A stretch of DNA of 36,593 bases. It comes from Microbacterium sp. (GTDB lineage Bacteria; Actinomycetota; Actinomycetes; Actinomycetales; Microbacteriaceae). Position numbers and translations under genes: made by a program. Where the stretch lies: NCBI GenBank assembly GCA_031277885.1, contig JAITLM010000040.1, positions 1 to 36,593 of the forward strand, given 5' to 3'. The stretch's first letter is position 1; the number at the start of each line of letters is the position of its first letter. Of this stretch, positions 24,501 to 32,045 are shown piece after piece. Under the pieces are notes generated by a model. It saw nothing but the letters and a program-made list of their open reading frames with translations. It was not told where the DNA came from and did no database searches.

Positions 24501-25425
24501 GAACACGGTCGTCGCGGGCTGGCCGTCGCCGACCGCGGTGCTCCGCAACGCCTGGGCGAGCAACCACCGCGCCGTCGTCGCCTCGTTCGCGCTCGGCAAG
24601 GGCGCCCCGGATCCGTCCTCGCTGCCCGCCGTGGTCGCGAGCGCCGCGGGGCGCACGGTCACGCTGCACACGGTCCCCGCGGGATCGACGGGCATCGAGT
24701 ACCGCGTCGACGGCGGCGCCTGGCAGGCGTACTCCGCACCCTTCGCGGTGCCGGGCACGGCAGCGGCGCTCGTCGAGTACCGGGCGACGGATCAGGGCGT
24801 GACCGGGCCGATCTCGGGCCTCACGCTCGCCGCGACCGGCGCCGACGCGGGGCAGGACGTGCAGCCCCTCGGCACCGCGAAGACCGTCCTGCGCGGCGAG
24901 GCCATCACCGGGCTGGGCGCGAAGGTGGTCGATGCGTCGGGCAACGGCGTCTCCGGAGTCGACGTGGTGTTCACGATCTCGGGCGGCGCATTCGCCGGGG
25001 GCGCGACCACGGCGACCGTCTCGACCAACGCCGCCGGCATCGCCGTCGCACCGAGCGCGACGGCCCCGACGGCGGGAGCGGTGACGATCACCGCGGCGTT
25101 CCGCGATCGCACGGCGACCCTGCCGCAGATCACGGTGGTCGACCCCGCCCCGGCGCTGACGGCCGACGTGAAGGTCACCCCGGCCGTGGTCTCGGGCAAG
25201 GTCGTGCTCACGGTCGCGGTGACGAACACCGGATCCGCCGCGGCCGACGTGAAGATCGCCACCAAGTACGGCACCAGGACCTACCCGGCGGTCGCGCCGG
25301 GGGCGACCGTGTCCTACGGATTCAGCACCATGCTGGCCGCGATCCCCGCGGGGACCGCGACCGTCACGCTGACGAACGGATCCGGCGCCGCCACGATCCC
25401 CACCCCCTACCCGGCGGCGCGATGA
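21556..25425 (+). CDS. Large secreted mosaic protein: two LamG domains, InlB repeat, degenerate EEP domain, Ig-like modules
   Basis: A 1289-residue exported protein. It has a signal peptide (to ~35), a Pro/Ala/Ser/Thr linker (~36-88), LamG 1 (~95-315), an InlB-type B-repeat (~319-395; FDGNGATSG, PGYQFQGWA), LamG 2 (~406-635), an Ig-like module (~640-733), an endonuclease/exonuclease/phosphatase-like domain (~739-1015; VTWNLWDAGG), a short beta module, a Big_1-like module (~1109-1195) and a final beta domain. In the EEP domain the usual catalytic glutamate is Q776, GDFN reads SDLE (893-896) and SDH reads SNH (1002-1004), so it is probably inactive as a hydrolase. No sortase motif or C-terminal membrane anchor is seen. 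GGAG 6 bases upstream favours the ATG at 21556 over 21544. It probably binds glycans or the cell surface. Confidence 0.85.
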   Translation: MPHPRRRLRRLALAALAGAAVVVSTFAATPAAVADPTPAPSSSAAPTPAPAPEPSSPTTDPSPEPTTAPSPAPATPAPPAPAPRAAIPGAIAPVAAYTFDADSGSIVKDVSGNGNDARWVGSPGYRPGVSGSAATIGLGTNYVKLPLVAGKTDGAGSFSYEFWMSEQSRTSYGTLMSNQDFASCNNAGLTLYNQTTQGVLQACWGTTAGGTKRYINGATPNIAGSWHHVAVTVDRTANVIIVYTDGVETKRSAAGEVTTATNLKSGLAFNIGGFSGSEKDVSDGYVNAAIDDLRFYDAVLPSAQIADDYSALKPDSGSYTVAFDGNGATSGDITAQTLTIGKSATLPANAFVRPGYQFQGWALSPKGQVVYADGQSVADLTVRANTTVTLSAIWSRLRAPGDAVAPFASYDFETADGTAIPDSSGRGNDATWSGTPSYVAGTTGKAAYVNAPDGSTRGVNFFSLPLVPGHTDGSGSFSYTFWLKEASSSSDSPIVSNQDFRHCYNRGATLYNTAGSPGVLRGCFGQNGTSTTQNYLADASRTSVIGSWHHVAVVVDRAASTMTTFVDGEQTAQSTSLGSGFSLVSGYPFRVGAEGSLLDDGDGFVNAAIDTFDFYDRAISAAQIQNDYMATHSGDVVTDGSTLARGFVSGVLRAPSVRAGGAVSQTVAGLWNGGSVTSYTKLEGDDWLNVDAQGVVTGTAPTSAPADPAFLTVEATDGTTTARIEVEVPVLAADAAVPFDAVTWNLWDAGGHVNDAALKNLAVIAENGFDVIGVQQDGGTAATALAKALGWNALEGPGGVGLISPHPLSARTVVGEQPGLGATVDLLGRTVRVWTMGLDRTGYGPEAACLDGVTDPAALVAAERGSTRYAQVDALAAAIATETSAATPVVVLSDLESPSGSDWTAATADAHCGIGAVDWPVPARLAQAGLADAYRTASPDPASDPGDTWSPLVVKTATGADEPQDRIDTVHYAGSALRVLGANTVVAGWPSPTAVLRNAWASNHRAVVASFALGKGAPDPSSLPAVVASAAGRTVTLHTVPAGSTGIEYRVDGGAWQAYSAPFAVPGTAAALVEYRATDQGVTGPISGLTLAATGADAGQDVQPLGTAKTVLRGEAITGLGAKVVDASGNGVSGVDVVFTISGGAFAGGATTATVSTNAAGIAVAPSATAPTAGAVTITAAFRDRTATLPQITVVDPAPALTADVKVTPAVVSGKVVLTVAVTNTGSAAADVKIATKYGTRTYPAVAPGATVSYGFSTMLAAIPAGTATVTLTNGSGAATIPTPYPAAR

Positions 25426-25493
25426 GCGCCGACGCCGGATCCCGTCCGCGGCGGACCCGACGCCGCGGAGACACCCACGCAGGAGGCAGGACC

Positions 25494-25964
25494 ATGACAA
25501 CCCACAGCACGGTGCCGGATGAGGACGGCGCTCTGCGGAGCGACCGCGGATGGACCCGGCGCCGCACCCTCGTCGCCGGCGCCTGGTCGGTGCCGGTCAT
25601 CGCGGCGGCGGTCGCGCTGCCGCAGGCCTCGGCCTCGGTCGCGATCACGGTCGACCTCCTCGGCGCCGTGGACGACGCGCAGACCTACCCGTTCTCGGCC
25701 GCGGGCGACACCGCGCCGCTGATCTTCCAGGTCGCAGGATCCGGCCCGATCCCCGCCGACGGCACCGCGGAGCTCGTGAACGCGGGCGGGATCGCGTCGT
25801 GGGACGAGTCGGTCCTGCTGCAGGGCGCGCTGGCCTCCGCCGCGATCGACGCCGACGGCACCCTGATCCTGCCGATCGTCGCGCTCGCCGCGGGCACGTT
25901 CCCGGTGCTGGTGCACGTGGGGCCGGTGACGCGGACGTTCGTGATCACCCTGGTGCAGGCGTGA
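25494..25964 (+). CDS. Small Tat-exported protein of unknown function
   Basis: A 156-residue protein. Residues 20-48 form a Tat signal: WTRRRTLVAG followed by AWSVPVIAAAVALPQASAS, a signal form common in actinobacterial exported proteins. The remaining ~108 residues are beta-rich, without cysteines, and resemble one or two Ig-like folds (PLIFQVAGSGPIPADGTAEL, GTFPVLVHVGPVTRTFVITL); I do not recognise the family. AGGAGG at 25481-25486 selects this ATG; an earlier ATG at 25422 overlaps the previous stop but would push the twin arginines too far inside. It overlaps the lipoprotein gene by four bases (GTGA), so the two are coupled and may act together outside the cell. Confidence 0.7.
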   Translation: MTTHSTVPDEDGALRSDRGWTRRRTLVAGAWSVPVIAAAVALPQASASVAITVDLLGAVDDAQTYPFSAAGDTAPLIFQVAGSGPIPADGTAELVNAGGIASWDESVLLQGALASAAIDADGTLILPIVALAAGTFPVLVHVGPVTRTFVITLVQA

Positions 25965-26380
25965 GGCGGGCGGCGGGAGCGGTCGCCCTGCTGGCGGTGC
26001 TCCTGCCGGCCCTGCTCACCGGCTGCACCGCGGACGGAACCGGGACGGCGAAGCCCTCGGCCTCGTCGTCCGCCGACGCCGCACAGCGCGGACCGGCGAT
26101 CCGCGTCGTCTCCCCGGAGGGTGCGGTGCCCCTCGGCGATGAGGTGCGGATCGTCGTCCGCGCGACCGATGACGGCGCCCCTGTCGCGGCGCGGGACGCG
26201 ACATTCGAGGTCGTCTCGGGCCCCGCGACGTACCCGGGCGGATTCGAGACCTCCGCCACGGATTCCGACGGGGTGGCGAGCTCGCTCGGGCTGCGCGCGG
26301 AGGGGCCGGGGCGGGTCACGATCAGGGTCGCGGTCGGCGACATCACGGGTGAGGTCGCGATCGACGTCACCGGATCCTGA
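25961..26380 (+). CDS. Small lipoprotein with a Big_1/Ig-like domain
   Basis: A 139-residue predicted lipoprotein. The N-terminus is VRRAAGAVALLAVLLPALLTGC; the lipobox LLTG-C22 should be lipidated and cut before C22. A Ser/Thr/Ala linker follows, then a single beta-sandwich at ~48-138 (PLGDEVRIVVRATDDGAPVAARDATFEV, SDGVASSLGLRAEGPGRVTI) that resembles bacterial Ig-like group 1 domains, as in the Big_1-like part of the large mosaic protein two genes upstream. The start is a GTG inside the previous stop. It probably tethers or scaffolds surface components; the function is unknown. Confidence 0.75.
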   Translation: MRRAAGAVALLAVLLPALLTGCTADGTGTAKPSASSSADAAQRGPAIRVVSPEGAVPLGDEVRIVVRATDDGAPVAARDATFEVVSGPATYPGGFETSATDSDGVASSLGLRAEGPGRVTIRVAVGDITGEVAIDVTGS

Positions 26381-26488
26381 GCCGACCTTCGAACGGCGGG
26401 AATGCGCCGGCTGGGAGATCCCGATGCGTGCGCTGTGAGCCGGGGATCGACGCTCCGGATCCTCTCGCGCGGCCGCCGCGCACGGGAA

Positions 26489-26523
26489 TAGCATCACCCT
26501 CGGTCACCGGCGACCGCCGAGGA
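26489..26523 (+). promoter_or_regulatory. -10 candidate and leader hairpin of the sedolisin gene
   Basis: TAGCAT at 26489-26494 is a good -10. Just after it, CCTCGGTC...GACCGCCGAGG (about 26498-26523) can fold into a hairpin in the leader, ahead of TGGAGAT and the ATG at 26550. The hairpin could affect mRNA stability. Confidence 0.4.
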
Positions 26524-26549
26524 CCGAACCTGATGTCTGGAGATCCCGG

Positions 26550-28466
26550 ATGCGTAGAAAAGTCCTCGGCGTCACCCTCGCGGTCGTCGCCACCGTCGCC
26601 GCCACCTTCGCCGGAGCAGGCGCCGCGAGCGCGGCCCCGCCGCCCAAGACCCCGATCCCGAACTCGACACCGGGCTGGCTCAAGAACGCGACCAAGGGCG
26701 GTCCGGCGAACGGCGCGGTGAGCGCCCGGGTGTATCTCGCTCCGGCCGGCGGCATGGACGCGCTCGCGGCTCTCGCGACCGCGGTCTCGACGCCCGGATC
26801 TGCGCGGTACCGGCACTTCCTCACCGCGGATCAGTATCACGCGACCTTCGACGCCTCGCAGCCGACGGTCGACGCGGTCACGTCGTGGCTGCAGGGCGCG
26901 GGACTGAAGACCACGGTGGATCCCCGCCACCGCTTTGTGGATGTGAGCGGCGGCGTGGGCAACGCGAACAAGGCGTTCGGCGTCACGATCTCGAACTACA
27001 CGCACGACGGTCTCACCGTGCAGGCGCCGGACGGCGCCGCGACCGCTCCGGGAGAACTCGCGGGCGCGGTCATCGCGGTGGACGGACTCGACACGACGCC
27101 GTCCTTCGTGGATCCGAAGACCCAGAAGCCCGCCCCGCCGGACGGCGGATTCCGCAACTCGCCGATCTGCGGCAAGACCTACGGATCCGCGACGCCGGCG
27201 AACCTCGCGACGCCCGACGGCACCGTGCTCCCCGCGTTCGACGGCGCGACGCTGCCGTACTCGCCGTGCGGATACACCGGTCCGCAGCTGCGGAACGCGT
27301 ATGAGGCCGGGCTCACCGGCGGACTCGACGGCACCGGCGTCACGGTGGCGATCACCGACGCCTACGCGTCGCCGACGATCGAGGCCGATGCGAACCGGTA
27401 CGCGACCGACACGGGCGACAAGCCGTTCGCCGCGGGACAGTTCTCGCAGAACGTGCCGAACGCGTACACGAACGTCAACAGCAACAAGTCGAACCACCAG
27501 TGCGGCATGGCCGGCTGGTACGGCGAGGAGACCCTCGACGTGGAGGCCGTGCACGCCATGGCTCCCGGCGCGAACATCCGCTACTACGCGGGCAAGAGCT
27601 GCATGGACCCGGATCTGCTCGACACGTTCACCCGCATCAACGACGAGAACGTCGCGAACATCGTGACCAACTCCTGGGGCGGATCCGGTGACGTCGTGAA
27701 GCCGTCTCTGTTCCTCGCCTACGAGACGGCGTTCCTGCAGGGCGCGGCCCAGGGCATCAGCTACGCGTTCTCGAGCGGTGACGACGGCGACCAGGCCACC
27801 AAGCTCGGCTCGCCGCAGACCGACTACCCCGCCTCCGACCCGTACGTCACGGCCGTCGGCGGCACGTCCACGGCGATCACCGACGCCGGCATCACCGGCG
27901 AGACCGGGTGGCAGACCTCGAAGTACGTGCTGAAGAACGGCGCGTGGTCCCAGAGCGACGCGTTCCTCTACGGCGGAGGCGGCGGCTACTCGTCGAACGT
28001 CGCCGAGCCGCAGTACCAGAAGGACGCCGGCATCGTGAGCCCCAACGGCGGGCGCGCGGTCCCCGACGTCTCGATGGACGGGGATCCGACCACCGGAATG
28101 CTCGTCGGCCAGACGCAGACCTTCACCGGCCAGGCCGCATACGACACGTACCGCATCGGCGGCACGAGCCTCGCGTCCCCGTTGTTCGCCGGCATCACGG
28201 CGCTCAAGATCCAGGCGAACGGCGGCGGCCTCGGCCTGCTGAACCCGACGATCTACGGCACCCACGGCCAGGGCTTCCAGGACGTGACGGGGGCCGGCAT
28301 CGACAAGGGCGCGATCCGCGTCGACTTCGCGAACGGCCTCGACGCCTCGGGTGGGTACGTCTACTCGGTGCGCACGTTCAACGGCGCGACCACGACGCAG
28401 TCGGTCGGGCCGGGCTGGGACACCGAGACCGGCTGGGGCAGCGCCAGGGCCGCCTGGGTGCAGTAG
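26550..28466 (+). CDS. Secreted sedolisin-type serine-carboxyl protease (S53 family)
   Basis: A 638-residue secreted acid-type endopeptidase. A signal peptide ends near AGAASAA (~29). A pro-kumamolisin activation domain lies at ~40-175 (ARVYLAPAGG, YRHFLTADQYHATF, the two halves of an activation fold). The catalytic domain begins near ~270: the E326-x-x-x-D330 pair in YGEETLDVEA, the oxyanion aspartate in FSSGDDGD, and nucleophile S540 in GGTSLASP. A calcium site is expected near the C-terminus (QDVTGAG, GWDTETGWG). Such proteases mature by self-cleavage outside the cell and degrade proteins at acidic pH. TGGAGAT lies 6 bases before the ATG. It is convergent with the response regulator at 28631. 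Confidence 0.92.
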   Translation: MRRKVLGVTLAVVATVAATFAGAGAASAAPPPKTPIPNSTPGWLKNATKGGPANGAVSARVYLAPAGGMDALAALATAVSTPGSARYRHFLTADQYHATFDASQPTVDAVTSWLQGAGLKTTVDPRHRFVDVSGGVGNANKAFGVTISNYTHDGLTVQAPDGAATAPGELAGAVIAVDGLDTTPSFVDPKTQKPAPPDGGFRNSPICGKTYGSATPANLATPDGTVLPAFDGATLPYSPCGYTGPQLRNAYEAGLTGGLDGTGVTVAITDAYASPTIEADANRYATDTGDKPFAAGQFSQNVPNAYTNVNSNKSNHQCGMAGWYGEETLDVEAVHAMAPGANIRYYAGKSCMDPDLLDTFTRINDENVANIVTNSWGGSGDVVKPSLFLAYETAFLQGAAQGISYAFSSGDDGDQATKLGSPQTDYPASDPYVTAVGGTSTAITDAGITGETGWQTSKYVLKNGAWSQSDAFLYGGGGGYSSNVAEPQYQKDAGIVSPNGGRAVPDVSMDGDPTTGMLVGQTQTFTGQAAYDTYRIGGTSLASPLFAGITALKIQANGGGLGLLNPTIYGTHGQGFQDVTGAGIDKGAIRVDFANGLDASGGYVYSVRTFNGATTTQSVGPGWDTETGWGSARAAWVQ

Positions 28467-28474
28467 CCCGACTC

Positions 28475-28617
28475 GGGGTCGTCGAGCGACTGATCGGGGT
28501 CGTTGAGCGAAGACGCGCGCAGCGCGACTGAGACGAAACGCGGTGCTCTCGCAGAGCATCGCGTTTCGTCTCGGTCGGCTGCGCCGTCCTCGCTCAACGA
28601 CCGGAAACTCAACGACC
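28475..28617. repeat. Large palindromic intergenic repeat (GTCGTTGAGCG...CGTTTCGTCTC...CTCAACGACC)
   Basis: The core 28498-28602 folds on itself: GTCGTTGAGCGA at the left pairs with TCGCTCAACGAC at the right, GAGACGAAACGC with GCGTTTCGTCTC, and TGCTCT-CGC-AGAGCA forms the tip. Extra half-units lie on both sides (GGGGTCGTCGAGCGA at 28475, CTCAACGACCGG to 28617). It is the same family as the tandem units at 19024-19138. It lies between two convergent genes and can act as a bidirectional terminator. Confidence 0.85.
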
Positions 28618-28630
28618 GGAACGCGCCGGC

Positions 28631-29347
28631 TCAGCGCGGCCGTCGTGCGGCGTAGCGGTGCTCGGGGCGACCCGTGCTGCCGTAGCGCAGTTCGAGGCGG
28701 ACGAGCCCGGACTGCTCCAGCTGGGTGAGCGCGCGCTGCGCGGTGGTACGGCTGATCCCGATGGCGGAGGCGATCTCCTGCGCCGACACGTCCGCGCGCT
28801 GGGCGGTCACCGCATCGAGCACCGCCTGCAGGGTCGGTGCGAGCCGGCGCCCCTCCTCGGACGGGGGAGCCGAGGTCGGACGGAGCAGCTCGAACAGGCG
28901 GTTCACGTCGTCCTGGGTCGCGGCATCGCCGAGCGCCGCGATCCGCTCCTGCGCGTCCCGGTACGCTGTGAGCCGCTCGGCGAGCTCCGCGAACCCGAAC
29001 GGCTTCACCAGATAGTGCAGGGCGCCGAGCTGCACGGCGCGGCGCACCGTGGCCACGTCGTTCGCGGCCGAGATCACGATCACCGACGGTGCGGATCCGG
29101 AGCCCGTCGCAGGATCCGGATCCGCGAGCAGCTGCCGCACGACCTCGAGGCCGTCCCCGTCCGGCAGGTAGACGTCCATCAGCACGAGATCCGGCCGCAG
29201 GTCCCTGGCCTGCCGCAGCGCGTCGGCGGCGGAACCAGCCTGGCCGACCACGCGGAAGCCGGGCACCGCCTCGACGAAGCCGACGTGAACGCTCGCCACG
29301 CGGAAGTCGTCGTCGACGACGAGCACCGTGAATTCGGGAGCGGTCAT
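28631..29347 (-). CDS. CitB/DcuR-type response regulator
   Basis: A 238-residue regulator. The receiver has D12-D13-D14, phospho-acceptor D58 in VLMDVYLPDGDG, and the lysine of VKPF. The C-terminal part (~165-235) is a winged helix with SAQEIASAIGISRTTAQRALTQLEQSG, as in CitB/DcuR/MalR regulators of carboxylate use. It is cotranscribed with its kinase (ATGA overlap) and is divergent from the ABC importer operon. The direct repeats at 31074-31104, between the kinase and importer starts, are its likely binding site (inference). Confidence 0.9.
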   Translation of the reverse strand: MTAPEFTVLVVDDDFRVASVHVGFVEAVPGFRVVGQAGSAADALRQARDLRPDLVLMDVYLPDGDGLEVVRQLLADPDPATGSGSAPSVIVISAANDVATVRRAVQLGALHYLVKPFGFAELAERLTAYRDAQERIAALGDAATQDDVNRLFELLRPTSAPPSEEGRRLAPTLQAVLDAVTAQRADVSAQEIASAIGISRTTAQRALTQLEQSGLVRLELRYGSTGRPEHRYAARRPR

Positions 29348-31029
29348 CGCGAGCCTCCCTGCGTCGGGGACTCGGTCGTCGAGAGCGCGGAGCGGGACGA
29401 GCCCGGATCCGGCCGACCCCCGGATCGCGGGATCACCACCGTGAACGCGGCGCCGTCGTCGCTCGCGACCGTGACCGTGCCGCCGAGGCGGCTCGCGGTC
29501 GAGTGCACGAGCGACAGCCCGAGCCCGCTGTGCCGCGCGCCCTTCGTCGCGGCGCCCGCGCTCAGGAACCGCGAGCCGCGCTTGGTCGTATAGCCGCTCT
29601 CGAAGATGCGCGGCACCGAGTCGTCCGGCACACCGGGGCCGTTGTCGGCGACGCGCACGGTCAGCGCCTCCGGCGTCTCCGCGATCGCCACGGTCACCCG
29701 GCGCGGGGCGGGGGAGTCGGCCAGCGCGTCGAAGGCGTTGTCGATGAGGTTGCCGAGGATCGTGACGAGCGCCTGCAGTCGGTCGGGCGCGGATCCGAGG
29801 TCGGTCTCCGGCGCGATCACGAGGTCGATCCCGCGCTCGTTCGCCTCCGCGGCCTTGCCGAGAAGCAGGCCAACGATCATGGGCGCCCCCACGTGCGTGC
29901 GCAGGGTGCGGTCGAGGTCGGCGGAGGTGCCGCGGATCTCGTCGAGGTACTGCAGCGCCTCATCGGTGCGGCCCAGTTCGAGCAGCCCGGCGACCGCGTG
30001 CATCCGGTTGGAGAACTCGTGCTGCTGCGCGCGGATCGATTCGGCGAAGCTGCGCTCGCCGTCGAGCTCCTGGGTGAGCCCGGTCACCTCCGTGCGGTCC
30101 TGCAGGGTGAGCACCGCGCCGTGCGGTCGCCCGGCGAGCGTGACCGGCATGCGGTTGAGCACGAGCACGCCCGCGTCGGTCACGGCGATCGCGTCCTTGA
30201 CCTCGGTCGTGCCGGTGAGCGCGTCGCGGATCGGGCTCGCGACGAGCACGTCGTCCAGGCGGCGTCCGCGCGCGCCCTCCGGCAGGTTCAGCAGGCGCTG
30301 GGCTTCGTCGTTCACGACCGTGATCCGCCCCGCAGGGTCGATCGCGATGACCCCCTCGCGGATCCCGTGCAGGGTCGCCTCCCGCTCCTGCAGCAGCCGT
30401 GCGATCTCGTCGAGCTCGAGCCCGAACGTGCGGCGCTTGAGCAGCGCCGCGAGTCCGAACGAGACCGCGGTGCCGATCGCGAAGGCGAGCACGATCCAGG
30501 TCGCGTAGATCGGCAGCTGGCCGAGCAGCTCGGCGGCGACGCTCGACTCCCTGATGCCGACCGACACCTCGCCGATGACCGTGTCCGTCGCCCCCTCGAA
30601 GACGGGAACGCGGGCGTTCGCGGTCGTGCCGGTGGATCCCACGTCGGTGGCGCGATGCACCTTCCCGTCCCGCGCGACCACGTCCTCCGAGACCTTCTTC
30701 CCGATGAGCGCCGGGTTCGGGTGCGAGTGCCGCACCCGGTCCAAGTCGATGACCACGACGTAGGCGGCGCCCGTGCGCTTCTCGGTCGCCGTCGCGAGCT
30801 GCTGCACGCCGTCGTCGCAGGCGGACCCGCCGGAGGAGAGGCAGCCCTGCACGGCCGGCATCTCGGCGAAGGTCTGCGCGATATCGGCCGCGCGGTCCTG
30901 GTAGTCGCTGGTGAGGTTGGCGCGCGCGGTGACCGCGAACAGCACGAAGCCGATCAGCAGCGAGGCGCTGAGGATCGCGACCTGAGCCAGCAGGATCAGG
31001 GTCGACAGTCTTCGGATCCGTCGTCGCAT
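29344..31029 (-). CDS. CitA/DcuS-type sensor histidine kinase
   Basis: A 561-residue membrane kinase. TM1 is at ~8-33, an extracellular PAS-like (Cache) domain at ~36-170, TM2 at ~173-197, a cytoplasmic PAS at ~215-310, and a kinase core with phospho-acceptor H337 in QQHEFSNRMHAVAGLLELG. The ATPase motifs are NLIDNAFDAL, DNGPGVP and GLGLSLV. The ligand region DRVRHSHPNPALIGK (97-111) carries R100, H101 and H103, the carboxylate-binding residues of CitA/DcuS. This points to a small carboxylate or related anion as signal. I chose the ATG at 31029; no clear Shine-Dalgarno is present, and starts at 31032 (GTG) or 31047 are possible. Confidence 0.9.
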   Translation of the reverse strand: MRRRIRRLSTLILLAQVAILSASLLIGFVLFAVTARANLTSDYQDRAADIAQTFAEMPAVQGCLSSGGSACDDGVQQLATATEKRTGAAYVVVIDLDRVRHSHPNPALIGKKVSEDVVARDGKVHRATDVGSTGTTANARVPVFEGATDTVIGEVSVGIRESSVAAELLGQLPIYATWIVLAFAIGTAVSFGLAALLKRRTFGLELDEIARLLQEREATLHGIREGVIAIDPAGRITVVNDEAQRLLNLPEGARGRRLDDVLVASPIRDALTGTTEVKDAIAVTDAGVLVLNRMPVTLAGRPHGAVLTLQDRTEVTGLTQELDGERSFAESIRAQQHEFSNRMHAVAGLLELGRTDEALQYLDEIRGTSADLDRTLRTHVGAPMIVGLLLGKAAEANERGIDLVIAPETDLGSAPDRLQALVTILGNLIDNAFDALADSPAPRRVTVAIAETPEALTVRVADNGPGVPDDSVPRIFESGYTTKRGSRFLSAGAATKGARHSGLGLSLVHSTASRLGGTVTVASDDGAAFTVVIPRSGGRPDPGSSRSALSTTESPTQGGSR

Positions 31030-31073
31030 CACACCGGATTCTCTCATTGCGGGCGGTGCGGCAGCCCTGCGCA

Positions 31074-31104
31074 GAACGCCCAAAAGGTGCGGGAACGCCC
31101 ACAA
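31074..31104. promoter_or_regulatory. Direct repeat GAACGCCCAnAA in the kinase/importer divergent region
   Basis: GAACGCCCAAAA (31074-31085) and GAACGCCCACAA (31093-31104) are 19 bases apart, close to two DNA turns. The 161-base gap has no other clear element. A binding site for the neighbouring CitB-type regulator is the simplest reading. Confidence 0.45.
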
Positions 31105-31190
31105 CGGCGTGCAATGCGCGCAAGCGAGACAGCCGGTCCTGCCGGGCGCGACCATCGATCCACACCACCGCAGGACAGAGAGGTCTCGAC

Positions 31191-32045
31191 ATGGGTGACA
31201 CACGAGCGACGGCAGGATCCGTCGCCGACACGACGGGCGAAGCCGCCCGCATCGACATCGTCGGGCTGACGAAGCGCTTCCTGACGCCGAAGGGACAGAC
31301 CTTCACCGCGATCCGCGACGTGACGCTGAGCGTCGAGCCCGGGCAGTTCTGCGCGATCGTCGGACCGACGGGCTGCGGCAAGTCGACGACGCTCGCGCAG
31401 GTCTCGGGGCTGGAGCGCCCGAGCGCCGGATCCGTGAGCGTCGGCGGACGCATCGTCGACGGCATCACGCAGGGCGTCAGCTACATGTTCCAGGCGGACT
31501 CGCTGTTCCCCTGGAAGACCGTGCTGAACAACGTCATGGTCGGCCCCGTCCTCACGGGCACGCCCAAGAAGGAGGCCACGGTGCTGGCCCTGGACTGGCT
31601 GCGCCGCGTCGGACTCGCCGGGTTCGAGGACCGGTACCCGCACCAGCTCTCGGGCGGCATGCGCAAGCGCGTCGCGATGGCGGCCGCGCTCATCAACCGG
31701 CCGAGGATCCTGCTCATGGACGAGCCCTTCGGTGCGCTCGACGTGCAGACCAAGGCCATCATGCAGACCGAGCTGCTGCAGCTCTGGGAGGAGCTGCGTC
31801 CCTCCGTGCTCTTCATCACGCACGACCTCGACGAGGCGGTCGCCCTCGCCGACCGGGTGGTCATCATGACCTCGAGCCCCGGCACCGTGAAGGACGTGTT
31901 CGAGATCGACCTGCCCCGCCCGCGCGGCGACGTGCAGCAGATCCGGCACGAGGGTCGCTTCCTCGAGCTGCAGGGTCAGATCTGGGAGTCGCTGCGCGAA
32001 GAGGTCGATCGGGCCTACGCGCAGACCGCGGCGGTGGCAGCATGA
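31191..32045 (+). CDS. ABC importer ATP-binding protein (nitrate/sulfonate/taurine class)
   Basis: A 284-residue ATPase of the SsuB/TauB/NrtD class. It has Walker A GPTGCGKST (58-66), the Q-loop in MFQADSLFPWKTV, signature LSGGMRKR, Walker B ILLMDEP followed by FGALDVQTK, and the switch histidine in ITHDLDEA. The family normally ends near the DLPRPR motif, present here. AGAGAGG lies upstream of the ATG. The permease start overlaps its stop by four bases (ATGA). With the permease and lipoprotein it forms a complete importer, probably controlled by the divergent CitA/DcuS-type system. Confidence 0.92.
   Translation: MGDTRATAGSVADTTGEAARIDIVGLTKRFLTPKGQTFTAIRDVTLSVEPGQFCAIVGPTGCGKSTTLAQVSGLERPSAGSVSVGGRIVDGITQGVSYMFQADSLFPWKTVLNNVMVGPVLTGTPKKEATVLALDWLRRVGLAGFEDRYPHQLSGGMRKRVAMAAALINRPRILLMDEPFGALDVQTKAIMQTELLQLWEELRPSVLFITHDLDEAVALADRVVIMTSSPGTVKDVFEIDLPRPRGDVQQIRHEGRFLELQGQIWESLREEVDRAYAQTAAVAA

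Noticed and set aside
25422..25493. Earlier start (ATG at 25422) for the small Tat protein
   Set aside because: It would place the twin arginines some 45 residues in, and AGGAGG clearly marks the ATG at 25494.
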